Positions 47,584 to 57,592 are shown, counted from the stretch's first letter. The stretch is 64,000 bases of DNA from Methanosarcina sp. 2.H.T.1A.6 (GCF_000979455.1 NZ_JJOY01000044.1:62001-126000); one strand, 5' to 3'. The notes: generated from the letters alone by a model not told the origin. Made by a program: numbers and translations.

Positions 47584-48531
47584 TTAAGGCTGGAAGAACC
47601 TTGCCCACCTGTCCCTAAAATATTTTTCTGAAGCTCCTTGTCGGATTGGGGCACTGTAACCAATAAGTGCAGCACCTGCAAGGATGAAGAGGCAGCCCCC
47701 AATTGTGTTTGGTTGCACAGGCTCTCCAAGGAGCATGCAGCAGAAACAGATACTGCTCACAGGCTCAAGCAGGGAGAGCACAGCTGCAGTTTGTGCTTTT
47801 ATATGTATCACACCTCTCAGGTACAGAAGGGATGCAAGAGCCGTAGCTATAAAACCTAGAGGTATTAGCAGCTTCAGGTTTACGAGCAGGATTGGCACCG
47901 ATACAGAGACCCCGAAAGGCAGGAGCAGGATGAGGCTGACTGCTGTTGACCAGAACATCTGCTCGACAGCCGAATAGGTTTCCTTCAAGTAGTTCATGGT
48001 CATGATCGAACAGCCGTAAGAAAGCCCGGAAAGCAGCCCAAAAAGGATTCCTGTGATGTAGTTTCCATTTTCGGAACCTGTGCTCCCGTAAATGTTTAAA
48101 GGATTGACAGCAAGCAGTATACCCGAGATAGACAGGGTAAGTGCAAGCATATCCCGAAGAGTTATGTGCTCTTTAAGGAGTAAAGGAGAGAGCAGTGTAA
48201 CATATATTGGTGCTGTGTACAGGAGAAGCACAGCTACAGGAATGCCAGTATGTTTGATTGAGGAGAAGTATGTAAACATCGTTACTGTGTTAAGAACTCC
48301 AAGCAAAAGCATATAGAATTTCTTCTGCTTCAGTTCTATTTTCTTTATCCCTCCGGACACTACAAGATACACCAGAATGACCGAAAATCCGAAAAATAGC
48401 CGGTAAAACAGGATAGAACCTGCGTTCATATCTCTGATCTCTTTTACAAATATGCCTATCATCCCAAAAAGGATACAGGACGTGATAACTGCTGCAAATG
48501 GTTTGTTATTTTCTTTAACTGTTATGGGCAT
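47584..48531 (-). CDS. EamA-family (DMT) transporter, copy 1
   Basis: A 315-aa drug/metabolite exporter with ten membrane helices in two EamA repeats. Repeat 1 includes GSILFYRLFFGFSVILVYLV and HTGIPVAVLLLYTAPIYVTLLSPLLLKE; repeat 2 includes LSYGCSIMTMNYL and LSLLEPVSSICFCCMLLGEP. The substrate is not predictable. Start at ATG 48531 (MPITVKENNKPFAA). A partial copy of its 3' end lies 1.7 kb away at 45844, and a second full EamA gene stands beyond the helicase gene. Confidence 0.9.
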   Translation of the reverse strand: MPITVKENNKPFAAVITSCILFGMIGIFVKEIRDMNAGSILFYRLFFGFSVILVYLVVSGGIKKIELKQKKFYMLLLGVLNTVTMFTYFSSIKHTGIPVAVLLLYTAPIYVTLLSPLLLKEHITLRDMLALTLSISGILLAVNPLNIYGSTGSENGNYITGILFGLLSGLSYGCSIMTMNYLKETYSAVEQMFWSTAVSLILLLPFGVSVSVPILLVNLKLLIPLGFIATALASLLYLRGVIHIKAQTAAVLSLLEPVSSICFCCMLLGEPVQPNTIGGCLFILAGAALIGYSAPIRQGASEKYFRDRWARFFQP

Positions 48532-48741
48532 AATTGCCGGAGAGATATTAGAGCCAGGATATATAACTATTTGAAAATAAATAATTATGACAAATTATGA
48601 AAAATAAAAGAGTTAAAAGGGGGTTAAAGCAAAAAGCTCAATGAAAACTTAAAAATAATAATATGTGTAAAAGGAATAAATATTCAACTAAAAAAGAAAA
48701 ACTGTTTTAAACAGGGTTAATAAATTAATTATAATCTTCAT

Positions 48742-51700
48742 TTACTCTACAAAATAAATCATTTCATTGGGGTTGCGGGTCAGTTCGTTGCTTTCTATCC
48801 CTGACTGAATAAGTTTCTCGATTCTGTCCCAGGTATTTTTGCGGGTTGTTTTAATCCCCAGTACCCTTGATGTCCGGATAATCAAATCTTCCATAGGGGT
48901 TGAGTACTGGTTGTTAAGGACAAAACGGACAGCCTCTTTTATTTCCTCATCGCAGATCCATTCAATCTTTGCATATGCATCAGCATCGCGCCTGCGCAGG
49001 AGATATTCAGGTTCCGAGAGCGGCCAGTAAAATTCCCCTTTTGCCAGGATTTTTCCAGAATTTTCAGCCGCTGACATGGAGTCAAGTACTCTCTGTTTGA
49101 TTTTGCCGAGCATGCGTGAGAGTCCTGTATGGGATTTTATCCTCTGGAGTATTTCCTCTGAGTGAACAGGACCTTCGCATTCCACAATTCTTACAATTGC
49201 CTCTTCGATCTGCTCATCGGAAACTTCAGAAAAGTCTCCTGACTGCGGAAGTCTGGAGGAGAGGCAGGTTTTGTAGAGAGGCACAAGAGCCTCCAGAGAA
49301 TTCCCTTTCCCTGACAGTTTTTCATCTCCGTCTTTCATATTCTCGGGAGCATGAGGTTCGATAATTCCGGGATAGTTAGTCTCAAGCCCTGATTTGATGT
49401 CGGTTTTTACCTTCGATTCGGTGTAAGATTCAGCTTTAGCTCCTGTTTCTGTTTCTGTTTCTGGTTCTGGTTCTGGTTCTGGTTCGGGTTCAGGTTCAGA
49501 ACTCCATTCCGGGTCAGGATAATCATCTTCATCAGGATCTTCAGGTTCAAAGGATCCTCCGGAGCCGTAGATGTAAGCAAACTCATTAATTTTCCTGCCC
49601 TTTCGTTTCTTTTCCGGACCTGCACTGAAATCGATCTCCGGGTAAGCCTGAAAGAAGTTTATTCTTTCAGATTCAGGCTCAGGAATGGGATCTGATCCTC
49701 CGTCAATATCCGTTTCGAAATTAGAGCGTGGGTCAACACTGAATTTAAGAAGCTTTGATTTCTTTAACCTTCTGACAGGTTCCTTTCTGGAGTTTTCGTC
49801 AGCGAGAGTAGCCATGGACTCGGCTTTTAAAGTCATTTCAGGAAGGAAGTCCGGCCCTGAATAGGTTGAGAATCCTCCTTCAAGCGTGGGGAAAGCAACA
49901 GTAAAGGATTCTTCATCTTCTGCTTCGTCTTCATATTCCACCTCGTCTTCCAGTTCCTCTTCATCTGCTTCTTTTACTTCCTCTTCGTCTGCTTTTTCTT
50001 TTTCTTTTTCTTTTTCTTTTTCTTCTTCTACTTCTTCTTCTTCTTCATATGCCGCTTCAAAGGAAATCTGTTCAATAGATTTCTTATCAGGGGAATCTTC
50101 GACCAGGAACTCCATTTCAGATGAGTTTCCCGAACGGTTTTCTGAAAGGAACTCGACTTCAGGGGAAACTTTTGTCGGGGATGCCGTTTCAAAGGGTCTT
50201 ATTTCAGTCTCGTTAAAGTTTTTTACAGGCTCTTTAAAGGCTTTGCTTTCTAAAGGTGAAAACAGGCTTGCGGCAGGACCGGCATTTACCTCATAAGTTC
50301 CGGCTATCTCATAAGTTGTGGCGATCCCATTAGTTTTGGCGGATTTTGCCCAGGCAGGAGGTTCGTTTATTATCACAACTTCGGGTTCAGGTTCGGATTT
50401 TGCCTGCAATTTTGCCTGTCTAACAGCTGCCTTTACGGTATCAAGCAGTTTTTCCCTGCAATCTTTCGGATGGAGGTACCAGTCCGTAGACCAGACCCTG
50501 TAGATTTTCCAGCCCAGCCCTCCGAGAACCTGCTGGCGCAGGCGGTCGCGATCCCTTGCAACAGGAGAAGAATGGTAGCTTGCCCCATCGCATTCGATCC
50601 CGAGCACGTACCTGCCCGGATGGCGGGGATCAGGGACTGCAAGGTCGAGCTTGTACCCGGCACATCCGATCTGCCTGTGCACCTCACACCCGTTTTCGGT
50701 CAGGAAATCGGAGACCGCTTCTTCGAAAGGAGATTCAAGCTCCTGCCTGCCGCATAATGGAGCCGGAAGCGTGCCGCTCTCGGCAAACTCAAGGAAGACT
50801 TTGAGAGCTTTGAGCCCGAAAGAGGAGTTTTCGTTAAGGGGCAGGTCTCTTGAAGTAAAGTTGGAAAAGACAACGCATTTTTCCCTTGCCCTTGTGATAA
50901 GCACATTCAGACGCCGTTCTCCCCCTTCCCGGTTAAGAGGTCCGAAATTAAGGGAAAGTTTCCTGTTATTATCAAAACCGAAACCCACACTCAGCAGAAT
51001 GACATCCCTCTCGTCGCCCTGGATGGTTTCGAGGTTCTTTACGAAGAAGTGTTCGCCCCTATCATTCTCTGAGTTAAGGTCAACGCCCGGGTTTGCTTTC
51101 AGGAGAACTTCGATCTCTTCCTGGATAGCCTCCTGCTGTTTTACATTGAAGGTGCCGACCCCCAGGCTTTTTCCAGGATACTTCTGGAAATGCTCGAACA
51201 CTGCCCTGGCAACAGCTCTTGCCTCGATCCTGTTGGCTCCACTCTTGCCCCTGTCATAAGCCGCCTCAGGGAGGTGAACGAACTTCAGCCCCAGGCTTTC
51301 ATCTTTTTGCATGGGGGATGGGTAAACATAGAGGCGGTTGTCGTAAAACTCCTGGTTTGAAATCGCAATCAAGGACTCATGCCTGCTCCTGTAGTGCCAG
51401 CGCAGGGTCTTTACCGGGAAGCTGCGCTTGCAGACATTCAGGATGCTTTCCATGTCCCCTGTGGAAGCATAGTCATCAGGCTCGCTTTCAGGAGAATCGA
51501 CAACAGTATCGAAAAAGTCGGTTGGAGGAAGCTGTTTTGAGTCTCCCATTACCACTGCCTGTTTTCCGCGCAGGAGTGCGCCGACAGCATCTTCCGGCCT
51601 GACCTGGCTTGCCTCGTCAAAGATAATCACATCAAACCTTGTACTCCTCGGGTCCAGGTACTGCGCAATGGAAAGCGGGCTCATCAGGAAGCAGGGCTTT

Positions 51701-54528
51701 ATTTTCTGTACAAGGCTGCCCGCCTTTTTCATCAGGGTACGTATGGGCATGTGCCCGCGTTTGCGGTTGAATTCGTTGAGTAGAATTCCGGCTTCGGAAG
51801 CTCTTGATGCTCCAGAGATCAGCCTGGGTGCTTCCTCATAAGCAGAACAGACAATTCTCTTCCTGTTCTCAAGCAGGACTTTTTTGTCAAGCTCGGTGAA
51901 CTTGCTTATCTTGCCTTCATGAAGTTCCCGGATAAAAGCAGAGAGTTCCGGCCTTTCCCTGAAAGCCCTGTGCAGCATGCTTTCGGCATAGTTTCCCTCA
52001 AAAGCCGGGATCATGTCCTCTGGCTCTATTTTCCCGGCTTCCAGCTCCTCCATCATAGGGGAAGCAAGCGTTTCAAGGCAAGCCTGCCTGTATCCAAGGT
52101 ACTGGCTCCAGAACACGAGGGAAGAAGTCTCATCTTTCCATCTGGTTACACGGGACTTTAACTGGCTGAGCTTTACAGCTTCCATATCGTTTCCGAACAT
52201 TTTCCCGAAATCTGCCCCTACAAGGGAGCCAAGTTTTTCCAGGGAGGAAAGAAAAGCCTGTTTTGCTGCCAGGACTTCATTTATAGCAGACTCAAGGACT
52301 GCTGCATCAACCCCGCCTTCTACCAGCCTGAATGACCTGTCAGTTAGAGTACCTTGCTTGATTTGCCTGCGGAAGGAGATCATCCACCTGCAATGTTCTT
52401 CCAGGGAGGTGGGGTCGCTTTCAAGGCCCTTCCAGTACTCCCAGAAGAACTTTTTGCCAGGTATCTCAGCGTCCTCAAGCTCCAGCCTGTGCGCCTTGCA
52501 CTCGGAAACGCAGGCGAGGTCGAGAAGGATTTTGCTGTCTTTTGAAGGCGCCCCTGAGATATAGCACGCTGAAATCTCCTTTTTTAGTTTCCTGTACCTG
52601 GAGTTTAAAATACTGAACAGCTTGCCGGATACGTCCTTAAACTCGGAGGTGTCAAGGTCAAAAACCGACGGGTGGAAAGTCCTGTCCACAAAAGTTTTCA
52701 GTTCCCTATACTGCCTGATTTTTGAGACCAGGGCTTCAGCTTCGGATATTGAAGCTTCGGAGTCCCATTCAGGGTTCTGGAGTATTTTTTCAGGTAGGGG
52801 GTTTGATTTGCTTATAAGTTTTGCAGCTTCGGCTATGCCTATAATATCTTTAAGTGTTTGGGGTTTTGAGGTTGCAGAGAGGTCATTAAGGGTTTTTATT
52901 GTCTTCTCAAGGTTTTCAAAAACAGAAGCGCATTCATCTGCAATAGATCCGATTTCCCCCAGGTCAGAAGGCAGCACAAGCCCGGGTTCGCAGCCGTACC
53001 AGGGATTTTTCCTGACAGGGCCGAGAGCAGGAAGTACCTGCCCGATTTTTTCCAGAACAGATTCAGCTTCTACCCAGGCTCTGGTTTCCCAGGTATCAGG
53101 GTCCTTAAACTTAAAATTGGGTATTTTCAGGCCATTTGACTCAAAGTAAGTCCGGGTCTTTTCCTTTACCCCGTAAAGTGCATAGAGGCTGGGGTAGATA
53201 TTTCCTGCAGGTTCCCGGAGTGTCTCTGCATACCCGTTGAGTTCCTGTTTAAGCTTTTCAAGTTCGTTAAGATCTCTCTCAGCACTGATAGCAGGAGGAG
53301 CAGCCCGGTTAAGGGCTTTTTCCAGTTCTTCAAGCACGGCTTTTTTTCTAGTCTGGTGGCTGTGGACCTCGAGGCAGAGCTCTCCCAAACCCGCATTATC
53401 AAGCCTGCTCTTTACAACCTGAAGGGCAGCCATCTTTTCGCTCACAAAGAGCACGCTTTTGCCCTGTGCGAGAAGTTCTGCAATTGTGTTTGCAATCGTC
53501 TGGGACTTGCCTGTGCCGGGAGGCCCTTCCACAACAAGGTCTTTTCCGGCTTTCACATCCTCAACGACTGCGATCTGCGAGGAGTCGGCATCCATTATAT
53601 GGTAGGTATCTTTTGCCGAAAGCTTCAGGTCGACCTCCTCTTCCCGAAAGCCCTGGATCTCGCACTCAGGCTCTTCAGGGTTGAAGACCTTCCGGATCAG
53701 GGGGTGCTCTGCAGGAGACATGTCCTCAGGCCAGGTTGCAGGGTCCAGGTCTTTGTACATGACAAATTTCCTGAAGTTGAAAAGGTCAAGGCAGACTTCC
53801 GGAATGATCTTCCAGTTCGTTTTATCCCGGATTGCCCCGAGCACTTTCCTGAAGTATTCCTGTATCCCGGAAGCGTCCTCAGGCATTTCAAACTCAGGGA
53901 CCTCGATCCCGAACTCTTTCATCTTTGCCTGAAGGGTAATGGAGGTAAAAATCTCGTCCCCGGTCCACTGGATGCTGAAGTTCCTGCCTTTTCCCATCCT
54001 TTTGAGTTCGACCGGGACCAGGACAAGGGGAGCCCTCGGGTTCTTTACCGAAGACTTGTTCTCACTCCACTGCAGAAAGCCCATTGCAAGATAGAGGACA
54101 GGATAGCCCTGCTCTTCAAAAATAGAATTTGCCTGGTTGTAGACGTAAAAAAGTTTCCGATCAAGAGTCTCGCTGTCATCGGGAGTTTCAAGAAAAGGTT
54201 CAAAACGAGAGTTATGGGGCTTATTCTTTTCTTCGGAAGTAAGGATTCTTCCTATTGTTTTCAGAAGCTTGCTTTCATTTTCTGCATCATCATCTTCCCC
54301 TTCCTCTCCATTTTCGGCCTTCCTGCCTTTTTTGGGCCTGGTTTTTGCTGCCCTGAATTTCATTGATTTTTCCTGGAGAACAAAAAGGTCATAGACCTCC
54401 TCCGGGGTTCTGCCCGTAATTGAGATTGTCCTTCTCAGGGAAGGACGGTAATTGAGAAGGTTATTACGAAGGGATAGATCAAGCAAGTTTTGCCTTAGTG
54501 TTTCCAGTTCCTTAACTATGTCTACCAT
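48742..54528 (-). CDS. DUF4011 / superfamily 1 helicase / Vsr-like nuclease / DUF3320 protein
   Basis: A 1928-aa helicase-nuclease. The N-terminus is DUF4011 (LRQNLLDLSLRNNLLNYR, residues 11-28). Walker A is EGPPGTGKSQT (about 335); the DEAD-like box is IIFDEASQ (about 968); then GDSKQLPPT (about 995) and motif VI LITRAREKCVVFSNF (about 1207). A Vsr/MTES_1575-type endonuclease follows at about 1275-1380 (GYKLDLAV, GIECDGASYH, IYRVWSTDW). A low-complexity acidic linker (about 1380-1760, Glu/Lys and EPEP runs) leads to DUF3320 (about 1770-1928). Such proteins are thought to act in DNA repair or phage defence; neither is shown for this one. It stands alone between two EamA genes. Confidence 0.9.
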   Translation of the reverse strand: MVDIVKELETLRQNLLDLSLRNNLLNYRPSLRRTISITGRTPEEVYDLFVLQEKSMKFRAAKTRPKKGRKAENGEEGEDDDAENESKLLKTIGRILTSEEKNKPHNSRFEPFLETPDDSETLDRKLFYVYNQANSIFEEQGYPVLYLAMGFLQWSENKSSVKNPRAPLVLVPVELKRMGKGRNFSIQWTGDEIFTSITLQAKMKEFGIEVPEFEMPEDASGIQEYFRKVLGAIRDKTNWKIIPEVCLDLFNFRKFVMYKDLDPATWPEDMSPAEHPLIRKVFNPEEPECEIQGFREEEVDLKLSAKDTYHIMDADSSQIAVVEDVKAGKDLVVEGPPGTGKSQTIANTIAELLAQGKSVLFVSEKMAALQVVKSRLDNAGLGELCLEVHSHQTRKKAVLEELEKALNRAAPPAISAERDLNELEKLKQELNGYAETLREPAGNIYPSLYALYGVKEKTRTYFESNGLKIPNFKFKDPDTWETRAWVEAESVLEKIGQVLPALGPVRKNPWYGCEPGLVLPSDLGEIGSIADECASVFENLEKTIKTLNDLSATSKPQTLKDIIGIAEAAKLISKSNPLPEKILQNPEWDSEASISEAEALVSKIRQYRELKTFVDRTFHPSVFDLDTSEFKDVSGKLFSILNSRYRKLKKEISACYISGAPSKDSKILLDLACVSECKAHRLELEDAEIPGKKFFWEYWKGLESDPTSLEEHCRWMISFRRQIKQGTLTDRSFRLVEGGVDAAVLESAINEVLAAKQAFLSSLEKLGSLVGADFGKMFGNDMEAVKLSQLKSRVTRWKDETSSLVFWSQYLGYRQACLETLASPMMEELEAGKIEPEDMIPAFEGNYAESMLHRAFRERPELSAFIRELHEGKISKFTELDKKVLLENRKRIVCSAYEEAPRLISGASRASEAGILLNEFNRKRGHMPIRTLMKKAGSLVQKIKPCFLMSPLSIAQYLDPRSTRFDVIIFDEASQVRPEDAVGALLRGKQAVVMGDSKQLPPTDFFDTVVDSPESEPDDYASTGDMESILNVCKRSFPVKTLRWHYRSRHESLIAISNQEFYDNRLYVYPSPMQKDESLGLKFVHLPEAAYDRGKSGANRIEARAVARAVFEHFQKYPGKSLGVGTFNVKQQEAIQEEIEVLLKANPGVDLNSENDRGEHFFVKNLETIQGDERDVILLSVGFGFDNNRKLSLNFGPLNREGGERRLNVLITRAREKCVVFSNFTSRDLPLNENSSFGLKALKVFLEFAESGTLPAPLCGRQELESPFEEAVSDFLTENGCEVHRQIGCAGYKLDLAVPDPRHPGRYVLGIECDGASYHSSPVARDRDRLRQQVLGGLGWKIYRVWSTDWYLHPKDCREKLLDTVKAAVRQAKLQAKSEPEPEVVIINEPPAWAKSAKTNGIATTYEIAGTYEVNAGPAASLFSPLESKAFKEPVKNFNETEIRPFETASPTKVSPEVEFLSENRSGNSSEMEFLVEDSPDKKSIEQISFEAAYEEEEEVEEEKEKEKEKEKADEEEVKEADEEELEDEVEYEDEAEDEESFTVAFPTLEGGFSTYSGPDFLPEMTLKAESMATLADENSRKEPVRRLKKSKLLKFSVDPRSNFETDIDGGSDPIPEPESERINFFQAYPEIDFSAGPEKKRKGRKINEFAYIYGSGGSFEPEDPDEDDYPDPEWSSEPEPEPEPEPEPETETETGAKAESYTESKVKTDIKSGLETNYPGIIEPHAPENMKDGDEKLSGKGNSLEALVPLYKTCLSSRLPQSGDFSEVSDEQIEEAIVRIVECEGPVHSEEILQRIKSHTGLSRMLGKIKQRVLDSMSAAENSGKILAKGEFYWPLSEPEYLLRRRDADAYAKIEWICDEEIKEAVRFVLNNQYSTPMEDLIIRTSRVLGIKTTRKNTWDRIEKLIQSGIESNELTRNPNEMIYFVE

Positions 54529-55089
54529 AAAATACCACCCACTTTCCGTAGATGTCCGTACAATTTACACAAGTTTTCATGCTATCGTTTTTTGGAACAC
54601 CCCTGGTTACTCAAACATGTATTTTTGAAATTTTCCTACATTTTCAACCTTTTGCCTTCATTGAAACTTCCGGCAGCCATTTCCCGAAGCTTAAGTTGAG
54701 ATAAAACTGCAGATTTTTCGGACAATTCTCCAAAAACGATAACAAGAATTATGTTATTTTTTTGAAGACATCTGCGGAAGGTCGAATACCATGTCTGTTT
54801 CAAATAAATCAATAAAATATATTTATGATACAGATAAGAACACAGGATATTCTTTACTAAATTTTGTAATGTTTTGCCGGAAAACAAGACTTCAAAACGG
54901 GAAGAAATTCTACAAAATGGAAAAAGAATTTCTCTGAAAGTCTCTTCAGGCTCTGAAATAATTCAACTCCGTAAATGTATAACTATTTAATATTAGTTAC
55001 GGAGTATAAAATGTTATTCTAAGAGGCTGTCTTAATATAAAATAATCCTTCTACCTTGATTATGAACCAGCGTATTTTTAATTCGTCCG

Positions 55090-55315
55090 CTTGAGCGAAC
55101 GGAGCTCACTGCTAAAACCCATATATTAGCTCTCTTGAGCGCAGCGAAAAGGGCAGCGTATCTGCAGAGCCGCAACTCTGCTGAAACGGACCGCGTACTG
55201 TTGCGATTACATCGCAACTCCCAGTGAATCTTCGATTTACTGTGATCCCAAGACGCAATTCGGGAAATAAAGCCTGTTATTTTGTAGCTTAGTCCTCTTG
55301 AGCGGAGCGAAAAGG
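55090..55315. repeat. Repeat/hairpin block with CTTGAGCGGAGCGAAAAGG copies
   Basis: A motif like CTTGAGCGGAGCGAAAAGG occurs at 55134-55152 and 55297-55315, with a looser form at 55090. Between them are three successive stem-loops: GCAGAG/CTCTGC (55164-55181), GTTGCGAT/ATCGCAAC (55200-55218) and CAGTGAATC/GATTTACTG (55222-55242, one G-U pair). This looks like a structured RNA or a palindromic mobile repeat. Confidence 0.7.
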
Positions 55316-55328
55316 ACTGCGTCCTCCC

Positions 55329-55382
55329 GAGGCGCAATTCGGGCGAGGCGCAATTCGGGCGAGGCGCAATTCAGGCGAGGCG
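55329..55382. repeat. 16-bp tandem repeat, ~3.4 copies
   Basis: GAGGCGCAATTCGGGC repeats at 55329, 55345 and 55361 (third with one change) with a partial fourth copy. A related AGACGCAATTCGGG lies at 55251. Confidence 0.92.
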
Positions 55383-55391
55383 AATTTTACC

Positions 55392-56279
55392 TTAGGCCTT
55401 GCTTTCTTTTTCCAGGCTCATAAGGAGAGAGCTTGAAAGAATAAGGACGCATCCGAGCAGTGTGGTCCTGGATACCGGGTCGTTTAAGATCAGATAGGCA
55501 AAAAAGATAGCACTTACGGGTTCAAGCAGGGAGATTATGCTCGCATTCTGGGCTTTTACATGCTCAAGCCCTGTGAAATAGAGAATGGAGCCAAGGGAGG
55601 TTATCATTACCCCGAGGAAGAGAAGGACAGGCAGGTTCTCAAGCAGGGCTGCGGGAGATATTTGCAGCATAAAGGGAAAAAGGATCACAAGGGTCACGCC
55701 TGTTGAGATAAAAAGCTGTTCCATGCCTGAATATTCGTCTCTGAGGTAGCGGGAGGTCAGAATAATGCAGGCATAGAAAAAACCTGAGAAAAGCCCCATC
55801 AGCACACCATAGAGATATCCTGATCCGGCTTCTGCCGTGCCGGAAACGAGACTCTCCGGACCCACAACCACCACCACACCTATAAGGGAGAGTGCAAGAG
55901 CAGCAAGGTTTTTTGTGCTGATTTTTTCTTTAAGGATGACAGGGGCAATCAGCAGGACATAAAGAGGAGCCGTATAAAGCAAAAGTACAGACATCGAGAC
56001 GTTTGTAAAGTTTACAGCCGTGTAATAGGAAAGCATGACTCCGGCGTGCCAGGCCCCGAGCAACAAAAGGGCTTTTCTTTTTCCTCTCAGCTGTATCCCG
56101 GATAGCTGTCCCGTGGCTGCCAGATAAACTGCAAGGGCAAGAAAACCTAAAAGGAGCTGGTAAAAAACAACAGGACCTGCAGCCATGTTTTTTATGTACA
56201 GGAAAAATATTCCTGCAAACCCATAGATGACTGATGCGGCAACTACCTGGGCACTTGCTTTTATGTGCTTTGGCTCCAT
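55392..56279 (-). CDS. EamA-family (DMT) transporter, copy 2
   Basis: A 295-aa ten-helix EamA transporter. Family segments are VASVIYGFAGIFFLYIKNMAAGPVVFY-like opening helices, VNFTNVSMSVLLLYTAPLYVLL, and the second-repeat SIISLLEPVSAIFFAYLILNDPV. It resembles the EamA protein on the other side of the helicase gene but is well diverged from it, so the duplication is old. The substrate is unknown. Start at ATG 56279. A nested hairpin lies upstream at 56553-56643. Confidence 0.9.
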   Translation of the reverse strand: MEPKHIKASAQVVAASVIYGFAGIFFLYIKNMAAGPVVFYQLLLGFLALAVYLAATGQLSGIQLRGKRKALLLLGAWHAGVMLSYYTAVNFTNVSMSVLLLYTAPLYVLLIAPVILKEKISTKNLAALALSLIGVVVVVGPESLVSGTAEAGSGYLYGVLMGLFSGFFYACIILTSRYLRDEYSGMEQLFISTGVTLVILFPFMLQISPAALLENLPVLLFLGVMITSLGSILYFTGLEHVKAQNASIISLLEPVSAIFFAYLILNDPVSRTTLLGCVLILSSSLLMSLEKESKA

Positions 56280-56839
56280 GACCTCTGCAAATAAGGGGGC
56301 TGCTTAAATAAGACTTTCCCGAGCAAACTGAAAATATTCCGGGGCATTTCGGATGATCTTCAGAACATGAAGGGAAGACGGCACATGAAGCGAGAAACAG
56401 GTACATCATTCCTTAATGCCTCACTATATTCTGGTGTGGTGTATCAGTCTTCCTGCAAGGGATTCGGGTGGAAAAAAACAAAAAAATAATTTTATAATCC
56501 ATGTTAGATAATATTAAATAATGTCAAAACAAAAATATCAATAGATAGGCGAGTGCGGAAAAAGAATTGCTAGAGGCGTGTTTGGGTTCATTTATCACCA
56601 TCATTACATTACCCCAAACACGCCCACACCCTTCAATCCGCACACCTCCGTTCAGTGCGCCTTTTTTCTTTTACATCCCTCTTAATTCCTATTTTTTCCT
56701 TCTTCCCTTTTCTCTCCTTCGTCCCTTTTCTCTTCTTCTTCCTTTTTCACATCTTCTTCTTTCCTTTTGCCCGATTCTTTCCCTAAAAAACTCGCTCAGC
56801 AAACTTTTTTAGCCTCAGGCAAGTAAGAAATTTCATGCT
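56280..56839. other. Intergenic region with nested hairpin and pyrimidine-rich tract
   Basis: No credible gene. It holds the hairpin pair at 56553-56643 and then a long pyrimidine-rich stretch on the + strand (56660-56790). Confidence 0.6.
56553..56643 (+). ncRNA. Candidate structured RNA: two nested stems
   Basis: An outer stem GTGCGGA (56553-56559) / TCCGCAC (56637-56643) encloses an inner 12-bp perfect stem GGCGTGTTTGGG (56575-56586) / CCCAAACACGCC (56613-56624). On the + strand a T run (CTTTTTTCTTTT, 56661-56672) follows, and AT-rich promoter-like DNA precedes. This could be a small RNA with its own stop. On the minus strand it would instead lie in the leader of the EamA transcript or past tatC. 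Confidence 0.45.
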
Positions 56840-57592
56840 TTAAGAAAGTTCAGGTTGAGGTACCTTATTCTTCACGCCAAGTACCCTTACAACAACCATG
56901 CTGATCTCAAAAAAGATTATCATGGGCACTGCAACCATGACCTGACTGAGTACGTCTGGAGGGGTAATTACAGCTCCTATCACCAGGAAGACGATATAAA
57001 TATGCTTGCGGTAGGTCACAAGGGTACTGTACTGTATAAAGCCGTTCCTTGTCAGGAAGGTGAGTACTATAGGAAGTTCGAATATCAGCCCGAAAAGAGC
57101 TGTGCCTGCAGCTGCAAACGAAATGAACTTGAAGATCGAGTAGGTAGCAGTTACCCCTGAACCTGCTGCGTTCAGGTAGAGATAGTCCAGAAAGAGGGGT
57201 AGCATGAAGAAATAAGCATACGAAGCCCCGAGGGCAAACATTACGAGAGCAGCCGCGCTCAGGAGTACAAACTGGTTTTTTCCGACCTGTATCGGATTTC
57301 TGATCGAAAAACGCCTCGATACAGCCCGGTAAGCATAGAATGCAATCACAGGAATGGCAAAGAGCAGCCCTACTATAAATGAGAGCTTGAGCTTCAGCAT
57401 CATTACTTCAAGAGGGGATATGTACACCAGCTTTGCACCCTCAGGCAAGAGGTCCTCTTTCATCCTCTCAATCAGTGGACCTGTAAACTGGAAAGAAAGA
57501 GCAACGCCTGCAAAAAGGACTGCAGCAACTACAATCAATTTCTTTCGCAGGGTCAGCAGGATTACACTTAAGTTTTCAATTGCTTCAGACAT
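56840..57592 (-). CDS. tatC: TatC-family protein, copy 1 (lacks signal-binding Glu pair)
   Basis: A 250-aa six-helix TatC protein, the receptor core of the twin-arginine export system. The second half is canonical, with LPLFLDYLYLN, LIFELPIVLTFL (E172, matching E. coli E170) and GAVITPPDVLSQ (D213). The N-terminus reads ILLTLRKKL where TatC normally has HLxELRxRL, so the first signal-binding Glu is Thr14. The first cytoplasmic loop (SIRNPIQVGKNQ) also lacks the second conserved Glu. It is divergent from the other tatC gene across 423 bp. It may be a specialised subunit. Confidence 0.88.
   Translation of the reverse strand: MSEAIENLSVILLTLRKKLIVVAAVLFAGVALSFQFTGPLIERMKEDLLPEGAKLVYISPLEVMMLKLKLSFIVGLLFAIPVIAFYAYRAVSRRFSIRNPIQVGKNQFVLLSAAALVMFALGASYAYFFMLPLFLDYLYLNAAGSGVTATYSIFKFISFAAAGTALFGLIFELPIVLTFLTRNGFIQYSTLVTYRKHIYIVFLVIGAVITPPDVLSQVMVAVPMIIFFEISMVVVRVLGVKNKVPQPELS

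Larger units (their letters stand above)
54529..55391. other. Repeat-rich intergenic region
   Basis: No credible gene in about 860 bp. The left half is AT-rich and carries the helicase promoter. The right half (55085-55382) is GC-richer and packed with repeats and hairpins, listed separately. Confidence 0.65.

Noticed and set aside
54636-54887. 83-codon minus-strand frame upstream of the helicase gene
   Set aside because: TTG start without a ribosome-binding site in AT-rich promoter DNA, with no recognisable sequence.
55032-55337. 101-codon minus-strand frame
   Set aside because: It covers the hairpin and repeat block; its sequence is explained by those structures.
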